Both the position numbers and the translations under genes were made by a program. Positions 21,744 to 33,705 of a DNA stretch of 64,000 nt are shown piece by piece (position 1 is the stretch's first letter; the number at the start of each line of letters is the position of its first letter). The notes beneath the pieces were generated by a model that saw only the letters and a list, made by a program, of their open reading frames with translations, had not been told where the DNA came from and made no database searches. Where the stretch lies: assembly GCA_021396245.1 (NCBI GenBank), contig WNYE01000055.1:124001-188000 (forward strand), read 5' to 3'. The stretch comes from Sporothrix humicola (taxonomy: Eukaryota > Ascomycota > Sordariomycetes > Ophiostomatales > Ophiostomataceae).

Positions 21744-22166
21744 TTACGAGAAGCTGACGAACTTGGGGTCCCGCGGCCGGCCGTCGGCGCCAATGCCATT
21801 GTCCTTGAACCGCTGCTCCATGTACACACGCCGCGCCTCGTCAAAGGGCAGCCGGCGCTTCTTCATAATCTTGAGGATCGCAGCCTTGCTCGCATCGTCG
21901 AGGCCTGCGCGGCCGTCGCTGCCCTCAATATTGCCGGCCAGGTCAAAGGTGCTGCTGGACAGACCAGCCTCGGCGTCGCCCGCAAATGTGGAGGGCAGAC
22001 GGGTATAGGAAAAGGGCGACCGGATCGAGGAGAGGCGGTCGGAAATGTTGTCGGTGGCCGACTGAACGGTTGCGACGAGTGACGGGAGCCAACGCGAGCG
22101 GGTCCAGTAAAGGAGGGAGCCCGCGACGATCACGAGCAGCGCGAGGCCGTAGAGGAAGAGAGCCAT
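21744..22166 (-). CDS. Small single-pass membrane protein, conserved in fungi, function unknown
   Basis: A 140-residue single-exon protein, with ATG at 22166 in the context cgccATGg. Residues 3-22 (LFLYGLALLVIVAGSLLYWT) form an N-terminal membrane anchor followed by basic RSRW, so most of the chain is probably cytosolic. The C-terminal block AILKIMKKRRLPFDEARRVYMEQRF followed by KDNGIGADGRPRDPKFVSFS has the look of the most conserved part; similar small proteins are common in filamentous ascomycetes. It is divergent from the eL28 gene, with 933 bp between the starts. No function can be stated. Confidence 0.8.
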   Translation of the reverse strand: MALFLYGLALLVIVAGSLLYWTRSRWLPSLVATVQSATDNISDRLSSIRSPFSYTRLPSTFAGDAEAGLSSSTFDLAGNIEGSDGRAGLDDASKAAILKIMKKRRLPFDEARRVYMEQRFKDNGIGADGRPRDPKFVSFS

Positions 22167-23099
22167 GGCGAGGGGAGGTGGAGGGGATGGCTAGATGTGG
22201 TCGGAGGGCGTAGAAAAGTATCTCGAAAGCCGAAGCTTTTCTTCTTTTCGCAGAAATTCGTATGGCTTGGGCGAAAGTGGTGGTCGCCAAAGTCGGATGT
22301 CTCGGAGGGCGAGAGCTGAAACCGGCAGTAAAAATGCGTGGGGAGAGCGTCGCCTGTGACCCCGAGGGACAGAACGTTTCTTAGGCCATGAGAGACTCCG
22401 CAAAGAGATAGAAGTGAAAGGTCGAAAACTCTCGATATCTTCCTCGAATAGAGAGAGAAAACGGGAGGGCGAGATGGGTGTGTTGTATTATTTGCTTTGG
22501 GCTTTGCCAGCAAGACAAAGGAAGGAGAGGCAGTGTTAGATGGGGTGACGCAGGCCCGTCTTACTACAGGCCATTTCCACAGAAAGGAGTCGTGTTGCGC
22601 CGCATAAAGGTTCTGAAGCAGGGGTGCCTCAGGTTTGCAGACTTTGTAAGCCCCTCTCTTACGCGCATCGCCTTGGCGCGTTAATTCAGCCTCGCGTTGA
22701 AGATTATGTCAGACTCTGTATATGCATGATGACTAACTTATGCATCTAGGAGGATACGAGATTTACTGCTGCATGGCCGGATGAAAGAAAATACAGCCCT
22801 GAAGTGGGTAACTGATGAACCCACAAACTTGAATGGATGGTGAAAAATTGGCCTGCCCCGGTAGCGCTCCAGCACCCAGGATTGGTAGGACTGGTGGTGG
22901 TTTTGCAGGAGAGAGGGGCCCATTGGCCGCCAAGTGTAGGCCGAAAATCGAAGGAGGGAAAAAAATTACTAGCGAATAGCGAAATTTCGAGGGTGGCCGA
23001 CGAAAAGCTCCTACTCTTGACAGTTCACGACAGCATCACGACATTTGCATTTGTTCAATTTTCTCGAAAATCAACAAAAACACCCCCACAACATTCAAA
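22167..23099. other. Divergent promoter region (small membrane protein / eL28)
   Basis: This 933-bp stretch contains both promoters. The right half (22950-23099) ends in an A/C-rich leader typical of ribosomal-protein genes. I could not identify a named ribosomal-protein promoter element. Confidence 0.5.
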
Positions 23100-24144
23100 A
23101 TGTCTACCCCCAACGTTTCCGCCGACCTTGTCTGGGAGATTGTCCGTATGTCAACACCGTACCCCGAACCGAGCGAGTTTGAAGTTTGAAGATGGAGGGA
23201 AACATCGACGATATGATGGAAACAAAGGCCACGATATCACAACGACGAACACGATCTGACTCTATGGAATACAGGCTCCCAGAACTCGTTCCTGGTCAAG
23301 CGCACCAAGAACGCCAAGGTCCAGTTCTCGCGCGACCCCCTTAACCTGACGAACGTCCACAGCCGCAAGGTACGTTATATCGAAACAACCCTCAATCTGA
23401 AGAGAATCGCAAGATTTATGATGGTGGAGGATCTCTTTTTGTGTCAACCGGAAGCAGAAACTAACTTTGATTTTACAGTACGCTGGTTTCGTCAACGACA
23501 AGGTACGAATTTGATATACGAAGGATCTCGAGATGCGAAAGAACGAACATCACGAAGCGACCAGGCACAACATGACTACACTCTTCCTTATCAGTCCTCT
23601 CCACGACCCCCTCCAGGCCATTGTCCAGCTTTATGACTCTTGCGACCACCAAATCAAACGATTATCGGAGCCGATGCGTCTGTGGGATCGACCGCGGGGA
23701 AGAATTAGCGAGGAAACGAGTGTCGTCATTGTGCCTGGACCAGGGAGTCTATATGAGAGACGAACATGAAGACTAACATTCTGTCAAGGCTCTCGGCGTT
23801 GTTGCCAACAGCGAGGGTGGTGTCCAGGTCATCTCCAAGACCAAGACTGGCAAGCGTGTCACCGCTACCCAGGGCGGCAACAAGTCCGCAAGAAAGTGAG
23901 TTGAGAAAACGTTTCTTCATCAGGCGATAGACCGATCGCATTGTTCGCATGTATTAACCTCCTACCTTTCAGGACCTACCGCTCGATCGCCAACCAGGTC
24001 GCCAAGTCCGGCTACCGCGCTGACCTGCGCGCCGCCGCTGTCTCCCGTGCCTCTGCCATCCGCCGCTCGCAGCGCCCCGTCAAGGCCGACCCCGAGCCCA
24101 AGCTCCGCGGCAAGGCTGCCCAGAAGGCTGCTGAGTCCTCTTAA
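23100..24144 (+). CDS. rpl28: 60S ribosomal protein eL28 (L28)
   Basis: A component of the large cytosolic ribosomal subunit. Five exons (23100-23145, 23275-23369, 23479-23502, 23789-23895, 23973-24144) give 147 residues beginning MSTPNVSADLVWEIVRSQNS. The eL28 hallmarks are NSFLVKR, FSRDPLNLTNVHSRKYAGFVNDK and the basic C-terminal half with ARKTYRSIANQVAKSGYRADL. Exon 3 is only 24 nt (YAGFVNDK). All donors are standard (GTATGT, GTACGT, GTACGA, GTGAGT). Third positions are almost all C or G, indicating high expression. The high intron density for such a short gene is normal for fungal ribosomal-protein genes. Confidence 0.96.
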
Positions 24145-27005
24145 TTTTTTTGACGAAAAATTTAAGGTGATGACGTAGCGCGGGGGTGACGATGTTCTGT
24201 TGTGCTGTTGTTGCTGCATATATTTATACATATGTTTGTATGTCTTTGATGGCGGTGTACGGTTTCCGGGCTGGCAAGCAAATCAAAAAATGAGGAAAAA
24301 TTGGGGAAAACCACGGTTCTCTCACAAGCTTTGGCATAGGGGGAGAGTATTTTTTTTGTTTACCTCTTCCCCTTCTTCTCCTAGACGGAGAGGAACCTGC
24401 TCGTCATACAGCAATCTCTTCGCGAAGAGGCAGATTGTTGAGACTGAAGCAGAAAGAAATATCCAATTTCAGGAAGGGCCCCTGGGATGAGAGCCGGATC
24501 GTTTTCATGAAAATCAAATAGCAAACTGGACTAAAAAAATTGAAATCTTCACAAAAATTAAGACACCAGAAGATGATGTACCCGAGTAAGTGAGGCTGGT
24601 CGAGTGAAGGTTGACTTACTGTAATGACAGTTGGTTGTTGCAGTTTGTGGTGTCATCAAGGGCGTCCGACTCGGTGTCAGCAATCTGGCTTGTGATGTTG
24701 ACATGAACGATTTGACATGGGATTGCAAGATGGAAGACTCGATCAGGTGCCAAATAGTCTGCTCATCTTTCCTCCTTTCTCCAACACACACTCCAACTTT
24801 TTTGACAAAGAAACCCCTTGTCAGTGACCGTGCACTCGCACTCGGCGAGCCAGGAACCCAAACGGTATTATTATGGAGACGCTTCCCGGGGGTGGCCAAT
24901 TGTCCAGCAATTCACATGCGCCGGATTTGCACGTGAATATCAGACGTCAGCGACTACACAGCATGATTCTGACTTGAGAGAAAAGGCATTGAAATAAACT
25001 TGGAACTTAGCCAAATAATTCCATAATTTATTACAGTACGTCAGCCTTGTTTCTGTTCATGGAATGAGCTTGCTTCTTGCAATCGATTCCGTACAGGTCG
25101 GACCGGCTTCCGACAGGTCCCGATCCAGCCGAGGATGCCCTTTTTCGTAGACCAAAGGGCCGGCCAGATTCGCGATTCGCGTTGCGCCACAGCCAATGGA
25201 TCCAACGACATTCAAGAAAGTGCACCCACCTTACATGTATCTTACACAACTTACACCTTGAACAAGGTTCCCGGGGAGAGCCAGCCCGCTGGAGCCAAAA
25301 GGGAAGCTAGGCGCGAGCTCGCGAGGTGAGGCTCAATAGGGCCTGTAGACCAATTACGATCTAGAAAATAGAGGCGGCAATAGGCTGCACCTATCCGATG
25401 GCAACTCCCGAGCCTTGCTTTCGCGATACCTCTCGGGGCGGCGTATATTTCGGCAAAGGACACTCGGGAAAAGCCGTTCCACGGAGCCTCGCCGGTCGCG
25501 ACAAAGACATGCCATTGGAAGCTCGGATAGGGATGATGTTTTGGGGGAAACATCCCGATGCGAGCAGCCGTTGAGACATCTAGAAAGTGCCGTTGGTTGG
25601 GGTAAGAAGCTCTACATGTTGGTCCACTCGCTATATCGACAACATCGACGGGAGAGATCGGGCGGAGTGACAATGATGCGCATTCGGGCGCATACGCATA
25701 CGGGCAGGTGTGTTGTAGTCGAATGACATGCTTTACTTGGGTGGAAAAATCGGGTTATCATTTATTCAAGGGGCCAGGTGAGACATTTTGGTGTCGTTTT
25801 GAATGGTGCTTGACGATGACGAAAGCACCATTTTGCTAGATGATTACCATTTTGTAGGCTAAAGGTGTGAAGTTGCTCAGCTGTGTCGGACAAGCCCACA
25901 GTCCCGCTTACTACATGTGGCCTGTCAAAATCGGAATGCCGTTTACTGACACATCTCTACGTACCTGCCGCTACGTCTGCCCTTGCCATATGCCGTTGTT
26001 GATTTTGAGTCACGGAACGGCGGGATGAGTTTGGCAAGCGCGATGGTCGCTCGCGAAGCGGCCTAGAGCGGCAGGTGGAAGGTGCGAGCGACACCAGAAG
26101 CTCGACTAAATGCAGGAGCGGCTGGTTAGGCAAGAGAAATACAAAACGGTGAATGCGGACGTGGGATATGTGTGGTATGTAGTGCGGGATGAAGGGAAGG
26201 CGGAATGGAGGGCAACCATGGAGACAAGGAAGGAGCTGTATTAGTCGTGTGTGTGAGCAAAAGGCAGGTTGCTCTTGCCTGTCAGGTGTGCGGCCCCATC
26301 AGGGAGAAAGAGCGACCAGTCACCTACAGGCACAGGCACATGCAAAGTCGCTCCAAGCCAGGAACTTGCGAGGGAGAGACATTTTGGCTCGGCCGGCGCG
26401 GCGTTGGCGTCACGGAAAAAAAAGAGCCAGAAGTCATAGAGCGAATAAGGACCCCGCTATTATTTCGAGGTGTTTTCCCCTTGCACTTCCCCTTTCACGT
26501 ACCTCAACAACGCTGTAAAGTACGGGGAATTATTCCAACACAGAAGCTCAACGGTGCTCCATAGTTTTCTGTCTAACACGCTGCTACCCTTTTTGGTGCT
26601 TTCCTTGCCACTGTTGCTAGTCCCCCCGCCTCGGCCTCTCCTGCTCTATTTCTGATCGCCTCGGCCTTCTTTCTCCATTCCCCATTCCACCTCCATTCCC
26701 CTTCTCTCCTTCTTTCTTTCCTCTCTTCTCTTTTCTCGTTTCTTTCTTCTTTTCTTCTTCCTAGACATTCTCCGAATTTCCGAATAACCCGCACATCTTC
26801 AAGGTAAACATTGTCCTGCTTTTCGACTCTTTGTGCATCATCGCGCCAGATTTTACATACAACAAGCTTTGCATTCGCTAACACGCGCTTCCTCTAAAAA
26901 GCTTTCCAGCTCCCAATACCCCGCAGTTTTTCTCATCAGAGCAACAACCACATCGCAAACGTTCATACTCCTTTTTTTTACCTTCAAATCACACATTTGC
27001 CCATC
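24145..27005. other. Intergenic
   Basis: Contains the 3' region of the eL28 gene and, on the right, a very C/T-rich leader (26560-26790) before the malate dehydrogenase start. No frame between 24500 and 26500 shows coding character. I found no recognisable transposon remnant. Confidence 0.5.
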
Positions 27006-28427
27006 ATGGTCAAGGCCGGTATGTTTCGGTCCTCATAGATCATTCTGGCGGTTTGCAGAGTCATGAGAATTGGCGAAGCGACTGCCAGAGCTCAATGCTG
27101 AATGCGCGGCAAGCTTGGAGAGCCCGAGACTGACTCTTTTTTGATAGTTGTTGCTGGCGCCTCTGGCGGTATCGGACAGGTTCGTGATGCGCCTTTTTTG
27201 AGAAATTTCTGTGCTTTCTTGTCAAGCAGCAAGCTCTAACAATACGTCCTATAGCCCCTGTCGCTGCTCCTGAAGTTGTGCCCTCTTGTCGACGAGCTCG
27301 CCCTGTACGATGTCGTCAACACCCCCGGCGTCGCCGCTGACCTTTCTCACATCTCTTCCAACGCCGTAAGTTACAAATTCTGGCGGTGAAATTCTATCTG
27401 GAATGCCCCCCTAACAATCCATGCAGAAGATTGCTGGCTTCCTACCCGCCAACGACGGCGCCAAGGCCGCCTTCAAGGATGCCGACATCATTGTCATCCC
27501 CGCTGGTATTCCCCGCAAGCCCGGCATGACCCGTGACGACCTGTTCAACATCAACGCCGGCATCGTCAAGGGCCTCATCGAGGTCGCTGCCGAGGTCGCC
27601 CCCAAGGCCTTCATCCTGGTCATCTCCAACCCCGTCAACTCCACGGTCCCCATCTCCGCCGAGGTCCTCAAGGCCGCCGGTGTCTTCAACGCCCAGCGCC
27701 TGTTCGGTGTCACCACCCTCGACATTGTCCGCGCCGAGACCTTCGTTGCCGAGATCGTCGGCAAGGCTAACCCCCAGGAGCTGGCCGTCCCCGTCATCGG
27801 TGGCCACTCCGGCGAGACCATCGTCCCCCTCTTCAGCCAGGTCAAGCCCTCCGTCAACATCCCCGCCGACAAGTACGATGCTCTCGTCAACCGCGTCCAG
27901 TTCGGTGGTGATGAGGTCGTCAAGGCCAAGGACGGTGCTGGCTCTGCCACCCTCTCCATGGCCTACGCTGGCTACCGGTATGTTCATGGTCCGGTTTTTT
28001 GAAGTTGATCAGCTCGTGTGACGGAAAGCTAACAAAAATTTCCAGCTTCGCTGAGAAGCTCCTGAAGGCCGTCAAGGGCGCCAAGGGCCTTGTCGAGCCC
28101 AGCTACGTCTACCTGCCCGGTGTCCCCGGCGGTGCTGAGATCGCCAAGAAGACCGGCGTCGACTTCTTCTCCGTTCCCATCGAGCTTGGCGTATGTTCCC
28201 CCCCCTACCCCTCTGTCTTTCCCCCCCCCCCCCCCCCCCCCCCTCTTGCCGTGTAACCATTTTGTGCTGACTCTGTGTTACAGCCTAACGGTGCCGAGAA
28301 GGCCGTCGATGTCCTCGGCGACATCACCGAGCAGGAGAAGAAGCTCCTGGAGAAGGCCATCACTGGCCTGCAGGACAACATCCAGAAGGGCGTTGTCTTC
28401 GCCAACAAGCCTCCCGCACAAAAGTGA
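27006..28427 (+). CDS. Malate dehydrogenase, NAD-dependent, without mitochondrial presequence
   Basis: Oxidises malate to oxaloacetate. Six exons (27006-27018, 27148-27179, 27255-27365, 27427-27977, 28046-28190, 28284-28427) encode 331 residues. The start MVKAVVAGASGGIGQPLSLL brings the NAD-binding glycine loop to residue 8, so there is no mitochondrial leader and a cytosolic (or peroxisomal) form is likely. Substrate-binding IPRKPGMTRDDLFNINAGI, ISNPVNSTVPI and the catalytic VIGGHSGETIVPL are intact. The C-terminus ANKPPAQK is not a PTS1. The first coding exon is only 13 nt. The last intron contains a 23-nt C run just before its acceptor. The role with PEP carboxykinase in gluconeogenesis is established knowledge. 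Confidence 0.96.
28221..28243 (+). repeat. 23-nt homopolymeric C tract in the last MDH intron
   Basis: Twenty-three consecutive C residues are preceded by further C/T runs, about 40 nt before the acceptor at 28282-28283. It may serve as an extreme polypyrimidine tract, and its length is likely to vary between isolates or assemblies. Confidence 0.85.
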
Positions 28428-31400
28428 TTGCTCCCCCATCCCACTTAACTAGTGACTCCCTTTGCCTTTTCTTGTTTTTGCACAATACACCAAAAAAATA
28501 TCCCAAAGCACAACAGCCCCCTTTGGCGCCACCAGTGTTTGTCACCTCAACGTTGTGTAGTCTAGTGCAACACAACTGAGTCCGGACTATTGAGGCACCA
28601 ACAGCAGGTTGATCACAACGCACGGAAGGAGTTGCACATTCTTTCCGACGTAAGACCGAAAAAACAACAAAAAAGGAGGGAATAGAAAGGCTCTGCATGA
28701 CCATTTTGCTTTTGCTTTCGAAACCCTTAAGGGAACAAACGGCTGCTTTTTCATTTCTGCGCTTTGGACCAATAGACCCAAAACATATAGCGAGAGCAAA
28801 AACACGAATCACAATCTTCGTGCAAACAAGACCAAGACCCAGATAAAAGGCCAAGCTTTGCTGATCTGATTTTCTTTTCTTTCCCTTTTTGGAACTGTCT
28901 AGGTTGTAGGTGAACCGCTTCTGTCTGTGTGTATCAGACCAAAAAAGAAGAGCAGAAGAGCCACGAACAACGACATCCCGACCTATCCTGCCTGCCTACG
29001 ATGTGCACCAACGAGGTACCTATGGATACTACCACACCTTGGCCCTGTGTGCATCCCGCATATCGACGAACGAAAGGCGACGCCACGACCCCATCTCCAT
29101 CCTTTCCCATCCCAACCTATTATTACCCCTGCCGTGTGCTCTGCAGGAGGCGTGGTGGGACCCCCCACCATGAGAATCAACAGATGCACTATAAACGAAA
29201 CCGGCGTGTACGACTACGACTACGACTACGAAACGAACCTGTACTAGAAACACATACAACTACATACAAAAAGAAAGCTCAAAAATAAGACAGAAAAATG
29301 GAGAAGCAGATCCGGCGGATAGGAGCAACAGAAAAAAGAAACGAATGAAATGGTGTGAGAGCCAAGAGAGGAAAAGAGCGCAAAATTGGAGGGGGGGAAT
29401 GGCGCGAAAGAAACAACGAACGAGTCCAATACCCAGAAACACGAGAGGAGGAAAAACAACGGGGCTTGCGCATTTTCGAGATGCACGAGACCAGGCAGAA
29501 CGTCAACGGACCCCAAAAAACTGGAGGGTCAGGATGACAAGAAAAGAAGGGAGTGGAGAAGCTAGAGAGCTTTGAGAGCTAACGAGACGAGGGGGGAGGC
29601 GGGCGAAGAGGGATGAAGGGAGCGAGACGGGGGTGTCAGGGAATGAGGGAAAGAAGGTACCGGAGTATCTTACGAGATATGACAACTGAATCGACAATGG
29701 AGGAGAGACAGGAAAGGTGGGCGGAGCGGAAGATGGAGGGCCGCCCGCACACCTTTTTTTGCTGTTGGTCAGTCCCTGCAACTTTTGCTGCGGGCCAGCA
29801 ACAACCGCAGCGAAAGTTTGGAGAGCTGGGCAAAGCATTCAGTCCAGTTTTCCATTTTGTGGTGGGAACCTGGGGTAATGGAAAAGCTCAAAAAAGAGAA
29901 AGAAAGGAAGAGGGAAAGTGGAGCGGGCGATGCAAGGTCAAGTTTTGGCTTTGTATTCTCCTGTTTGTCTACTCAACTTTGCTTTCCATGTTTCTCTTTC
30001 TCTGCATGTTCTGTGGTTGGATTGGAAGCACAGAAGCCGCAGCGGATCCCGGAGGGGTCCAAAAAGGAGGGGCAATGGAAGACGACAAGAGAGAATGATG
30101 TCGGTTTCGGGAGCCGCGTTGGGCTGGGTCCTTGCTCCAACTACCATTCCACCACTGCCATGCCATGCATGGAGCCCAAGTCCAGATCGGCCTTTCCCTT
30201 TTCCCCTTGGCCCTTGCTCTTTTCTTTTATCCTTTTTTGTTCTCGTTTTGTTTAATTATTTTTTTTGCGTTTTGGCGGGACCCGTCGAGTTTGCAAGACC
30301 GCTTCATTTTGGCGCGATACATGGCATCGGAGCGCGTCCGATGACACACTGTTGTTGCTTTTCGTATTTAGACTTTTGCATATTTCTTGTCTTTTAAATA
30401 GCATTTTCTTTCAGTCACAATCTCTCACAATTTTTTCTCATTTCCTACCAAATTTTGCGTTCTTTTCCTGTCCTTTTTTGTTGTCCGGTTGGGGAAAGCG
30501 GCTGACGACTTATTCGCGAAAGAGGGGCTCCGATAGAGCAAAAAATAAGACGGCGCCATTTTTGAGGGGCTCTTCCACCATCCCACGATCAGCTATGGCT
30601 GTCAGGAAAGCTGTTCTCGGGGGAGGGGAATTTAGAACTTCCCACAGTACTGGGGCAGTTCCCACCAATCCTCAACTCTACCTCAATGGTTCGACTGAGA
30701 GCTCCAGAGGACATCGGACATCATTGTTTTTACGGACAATCAGACAATGATTCACCGAGTGTTCAGTCTGCTATTCACTTTGAATTATATCCGATTTACT
30801 TCATCATTGATCTTCTGTTCAAGACACACACAGCTTGGGCTCACTTTGAGCTCTCATTTTGAGTGAATTTTTCATGGCCATTTCATATAAAATTATAGCT
30901 GCCCAGGTCTTTGTTACTCCAAAGCCTGACAGGGATAATAAAACCCGTCAGTTTCCCCTCATTGTCCGGCCTGCTTCTTTATTTCCTGAAGCCTTCCTTA
31001 ACCTTCCATCGTCCTTTTTTATTTCTCCCTGTTTGCTTCTTTTGGGTCATCCGGAAGCCGGAGGAACGGCGACATGGTTGGCCTGGCCCCTGCAGCCCTG
31101 CTTGATAAATTTGATAATGCCAACCTGACAAGTCCTGGAAAGCTCATCCTGAGTACGAAATAAGTCCGGTCTCTCCATGAAAAGTCCATCCCCACAACGG
31201 AGCTATTGTATCCCACCTTTTGCCCTTTGACTTTTTGACAGCCTGACTCCCAAGTCCTGACTCGTGTGGCTGCGTCTTGGAGTGCAAAAGTCCTTGAAGA
31301 ACAAACGATGCGCCATCCCCGCCCGCTCCGCGTCCGGAAGGAAAGGGAAAGGCTCGCCGCCCCTCTTCTGGCCTAACCCCATCCCAACAAAACACGGACT

Positions 31401-31940
31401 TACTCTGTACCAAATAGGACGGCAAAGCAGAGGATAATAAAGAGCCACCAATACTGGCATCCATACGGCGTTTGACAAATGCAACAAATGCAAATGAAAG
31501 AAAGAAAAAAAATCACGATACTACAGTAAATAAAACCGTGACAAATATAAGGCCCTGGGCCGCACGATCCTACTGCCTTTTAGGATCGGCTTCTTTAACA
31601 GTACGTAATACCTACGGAGTATCTCAGACTGGAATAGGATACTCCGCCAATGCAGAGTGAAGTCCATAACGAACAAGTTTACAGCATCAAAGAATCTCAT
31701 AACATACCGGCGAGCCAAGTAAAAACAACAAAAAAACATATCCCTTTTTATCATCTAAAAACCGGAATGCTGGCAGTTGGTGTCATTAATAGTACAAAAT
31801 AAAGACGCTTGGATGACAAACATGAGAACCTCTCCAAGGCATGAAAATAAATATGTGGATATATATGAACGTGTCCATGCTCTTCAGATCTTCAAACTGG
31901 CTAGCCCTACGGGCCATTTTACACACGGTCGGGACTGGGC
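28428..31940. other. 3.5-kb intergenic stretch between convergent genes
   Basis: Two 3' ends point into it (MDH from the left, Trs33 from the right). No coding region is supportable. It contains a short ACGACT hexanucleotide repeat at 29211-29231, an exact TACGGAGTA at 31613-31621, and purine-rich DNA from 29280 to 29720. Confidence 0.5.
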
Positions 31941-32805
31941 CTATGCTTTGGCCGGCACCGTCTTGATCTGGAAGATGGCGCCTGGAAGCTCATTGCTCTC
32001 GGCCTGTACTGTCGCCGTGATGCCCAGCGCCGCCAGCGCGCCGCGCACGATTCCGCACGGGAACCAGAGGAACTAGAGGTTAGCGGTGACGTTATCAGAA
32101 TGAAGGGAGAGAAGGAACTTACTGGCTGCGCTCGCACGACGGCCTGGCCGCCGGCCTCGGTGCTCATCCGCTGGAACGGCCGGAACGAGTTGTCTGTCAA
32201 CACATAGACGCCCTGTCTGTCAGCATGCGTAGCAGGTAGATGGTTTATGGGGGAAGGACGCCTACCCTATGATTCGTCTTAAGATTGTCGACCTGTTTGC
32301 GGAAGACGAGGGTCCACAGGTCCTTGCACAAAAACTTAATCACGTCCAGCGTGTCGTGGAAACGTGGCCGCTCGCGGGAGAAGCGCTCGACGAGGCCCTG
32401 GCCGACGCGGTAGCCGAGCATTTCCAGGCGGAAGAACACGGCGTCCCTCTCCTCGTCCTCGTCCAGTAGTCGTTTCCCGCCAGCCCCTGCCGTGCTCGCC
32501 CCTGTGCTCGCTCCCGCCCCCGTCCCGGCTGTGCTGCCCGCTACTGCCGCCTTGTCTGGCGTGCTCCCTGGTGCTGTCGGTCCTCCTTGTGCTGCGCCCG
32601 CGCCGTCCGTCTGTGCGCCCTCGAGCCCTGCCTCTGCTGCCGCCACAGCCAGCGACCGTGCTTGTGCGCCGGCCTCGAGCTCGTTGGTTACCCGGTACGC
32701 CATGGGCACGAGCTCGATAAGCAGGAAATCCAGGCATGACGAGTTGAAGAACGTTGCGCCCGGATCGCTCGCGTTGAACGGGGGCAAGACTGGGTCGAAG
32801 GACAT
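31941..32805 (-). CDS. trs33: TRAPP complex subunit Trs33 (TRAPPC6 / BET3 family)
   Basis: A core subunit of the TRAPP vesicle-tethering complex at the Golgi. Exons 32805-32266, 32212-32123 and 32072-31941 encode 253 residues. The family pattern is clear: SCLDFLLIELVPMAYRV near the N-terminus, RDAVFFRLEMLGYRVGQGLVERF, DVIKFLCKDLWTLVFRKQVD, NHRGVYVLTDNSFRPF and the C-terminal FLWFPCGIVRGALAALGI. An Ala/Gly/Ser-rich insert of about 75 residues (45-120) separates the first helix from the rest, which makes it longer than yeast Trs33; such inserts are usual in filamentous fungi. Splice sites are GTAGGC/CAG and GTAAGT/TAG. Confidence 0.93.
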
Positions 32806-33705
32806 GGTGGGTGTGGGTTGGGGAGGGTGAAGAGGAGAGAGGGAGAGAGTAAAGAGGTGAGTGATGGCCTCGGATCAGGTCGGTATCATCTCACGTGAAG
32901 CTCAGTCGTCGATGCAGTGATTAGTGGTGGATGAGAGCAGTACGACAATCGTGAGATGTATGAGTTCCTAGTCGTCGTGTGGCTTGTCTCTTATGAGCCT
33001 GTGTCGTCGGTCTATGAGATCCTTTGAATATGGTGATGGAATTATGAGATGCGTAATGCGTGCAACACTTGCTGCCTTTTCAAAGTTGATATTGCGGTAC
33101 GTCGTAGCTTGCTGTGTGGTCGCGGTTCGTTACACGTTTCGCCCAGAGCAGAGCTGCCCCCCCCTAAACGTAGCTAAAGTGGGGTCCACCCGACCCTGGC
33201 CCTGACTTGATCTAGATCTGATAAATGCATAACTGCATCAAAAAGGCACATTTGGCTCCCGATATTGTAGGATTATGCATATATACGACATAAATGAAGA
33301 CGACTCAACAAACGTCCTCTGTTGCTCAGTTCACATGTCACGGCGTAGACAATCTATTTCAATGAAAGAAAGAGAAAAGGCACATATATGGAAAATCGAT
33401 TTTTGATTATGAGAAGCAAAAAATCTCCAGTTTTACAACGCACGCCCAACTCCTTTCCATAGTCCACCCAATGTTATCCCTCTCGCTTTGAATCCCGCAC
33501 CAGGTGTTCGCCCTGTATTGTCCTTCTCCGTAGAATTAGGAGTTGACAGGGGATAAAATAATAGAAAACGTGAAGCAGGTATAAGAATATAAAAAGACAC
33601 CAGAAAATCAAAACCAATGACGCTCAGCTCAGAAAAATGTACAGGAGAATAGGAAGAAAAGAAAGAGACAAGAGGACGGAAAGAAAAGGCACGGTAGATC
33701 AATTA
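32806..33705. other. Intergenic, Trs33 promoter and 3' side of the SUMO ligase gene
   Basis: Upstream DNA of Trs33 with one perfect TCACGTGA palindrome. The remainder is AT-rich and shows no gene. Confidence 0.5.
32891..32898. promoter_or_regulatory. TCACGTGA palindrome (E-box/Cbf1-type site)
   Basis: An eight-base perfect palindrome 86 bp upstream of the Trs33 start codon. It matches the CACGTG core bound by Cbf1/bHLH factors in fungi; binding here is inferred only. Confidence 0.4.

Noticed and set aside
24900..26200. Possible transposon remnant in a gene-free stretch
   Set aside because: No terminal repeats, target-site duplications or transposase/reverse-transcriptase motifs were visible.
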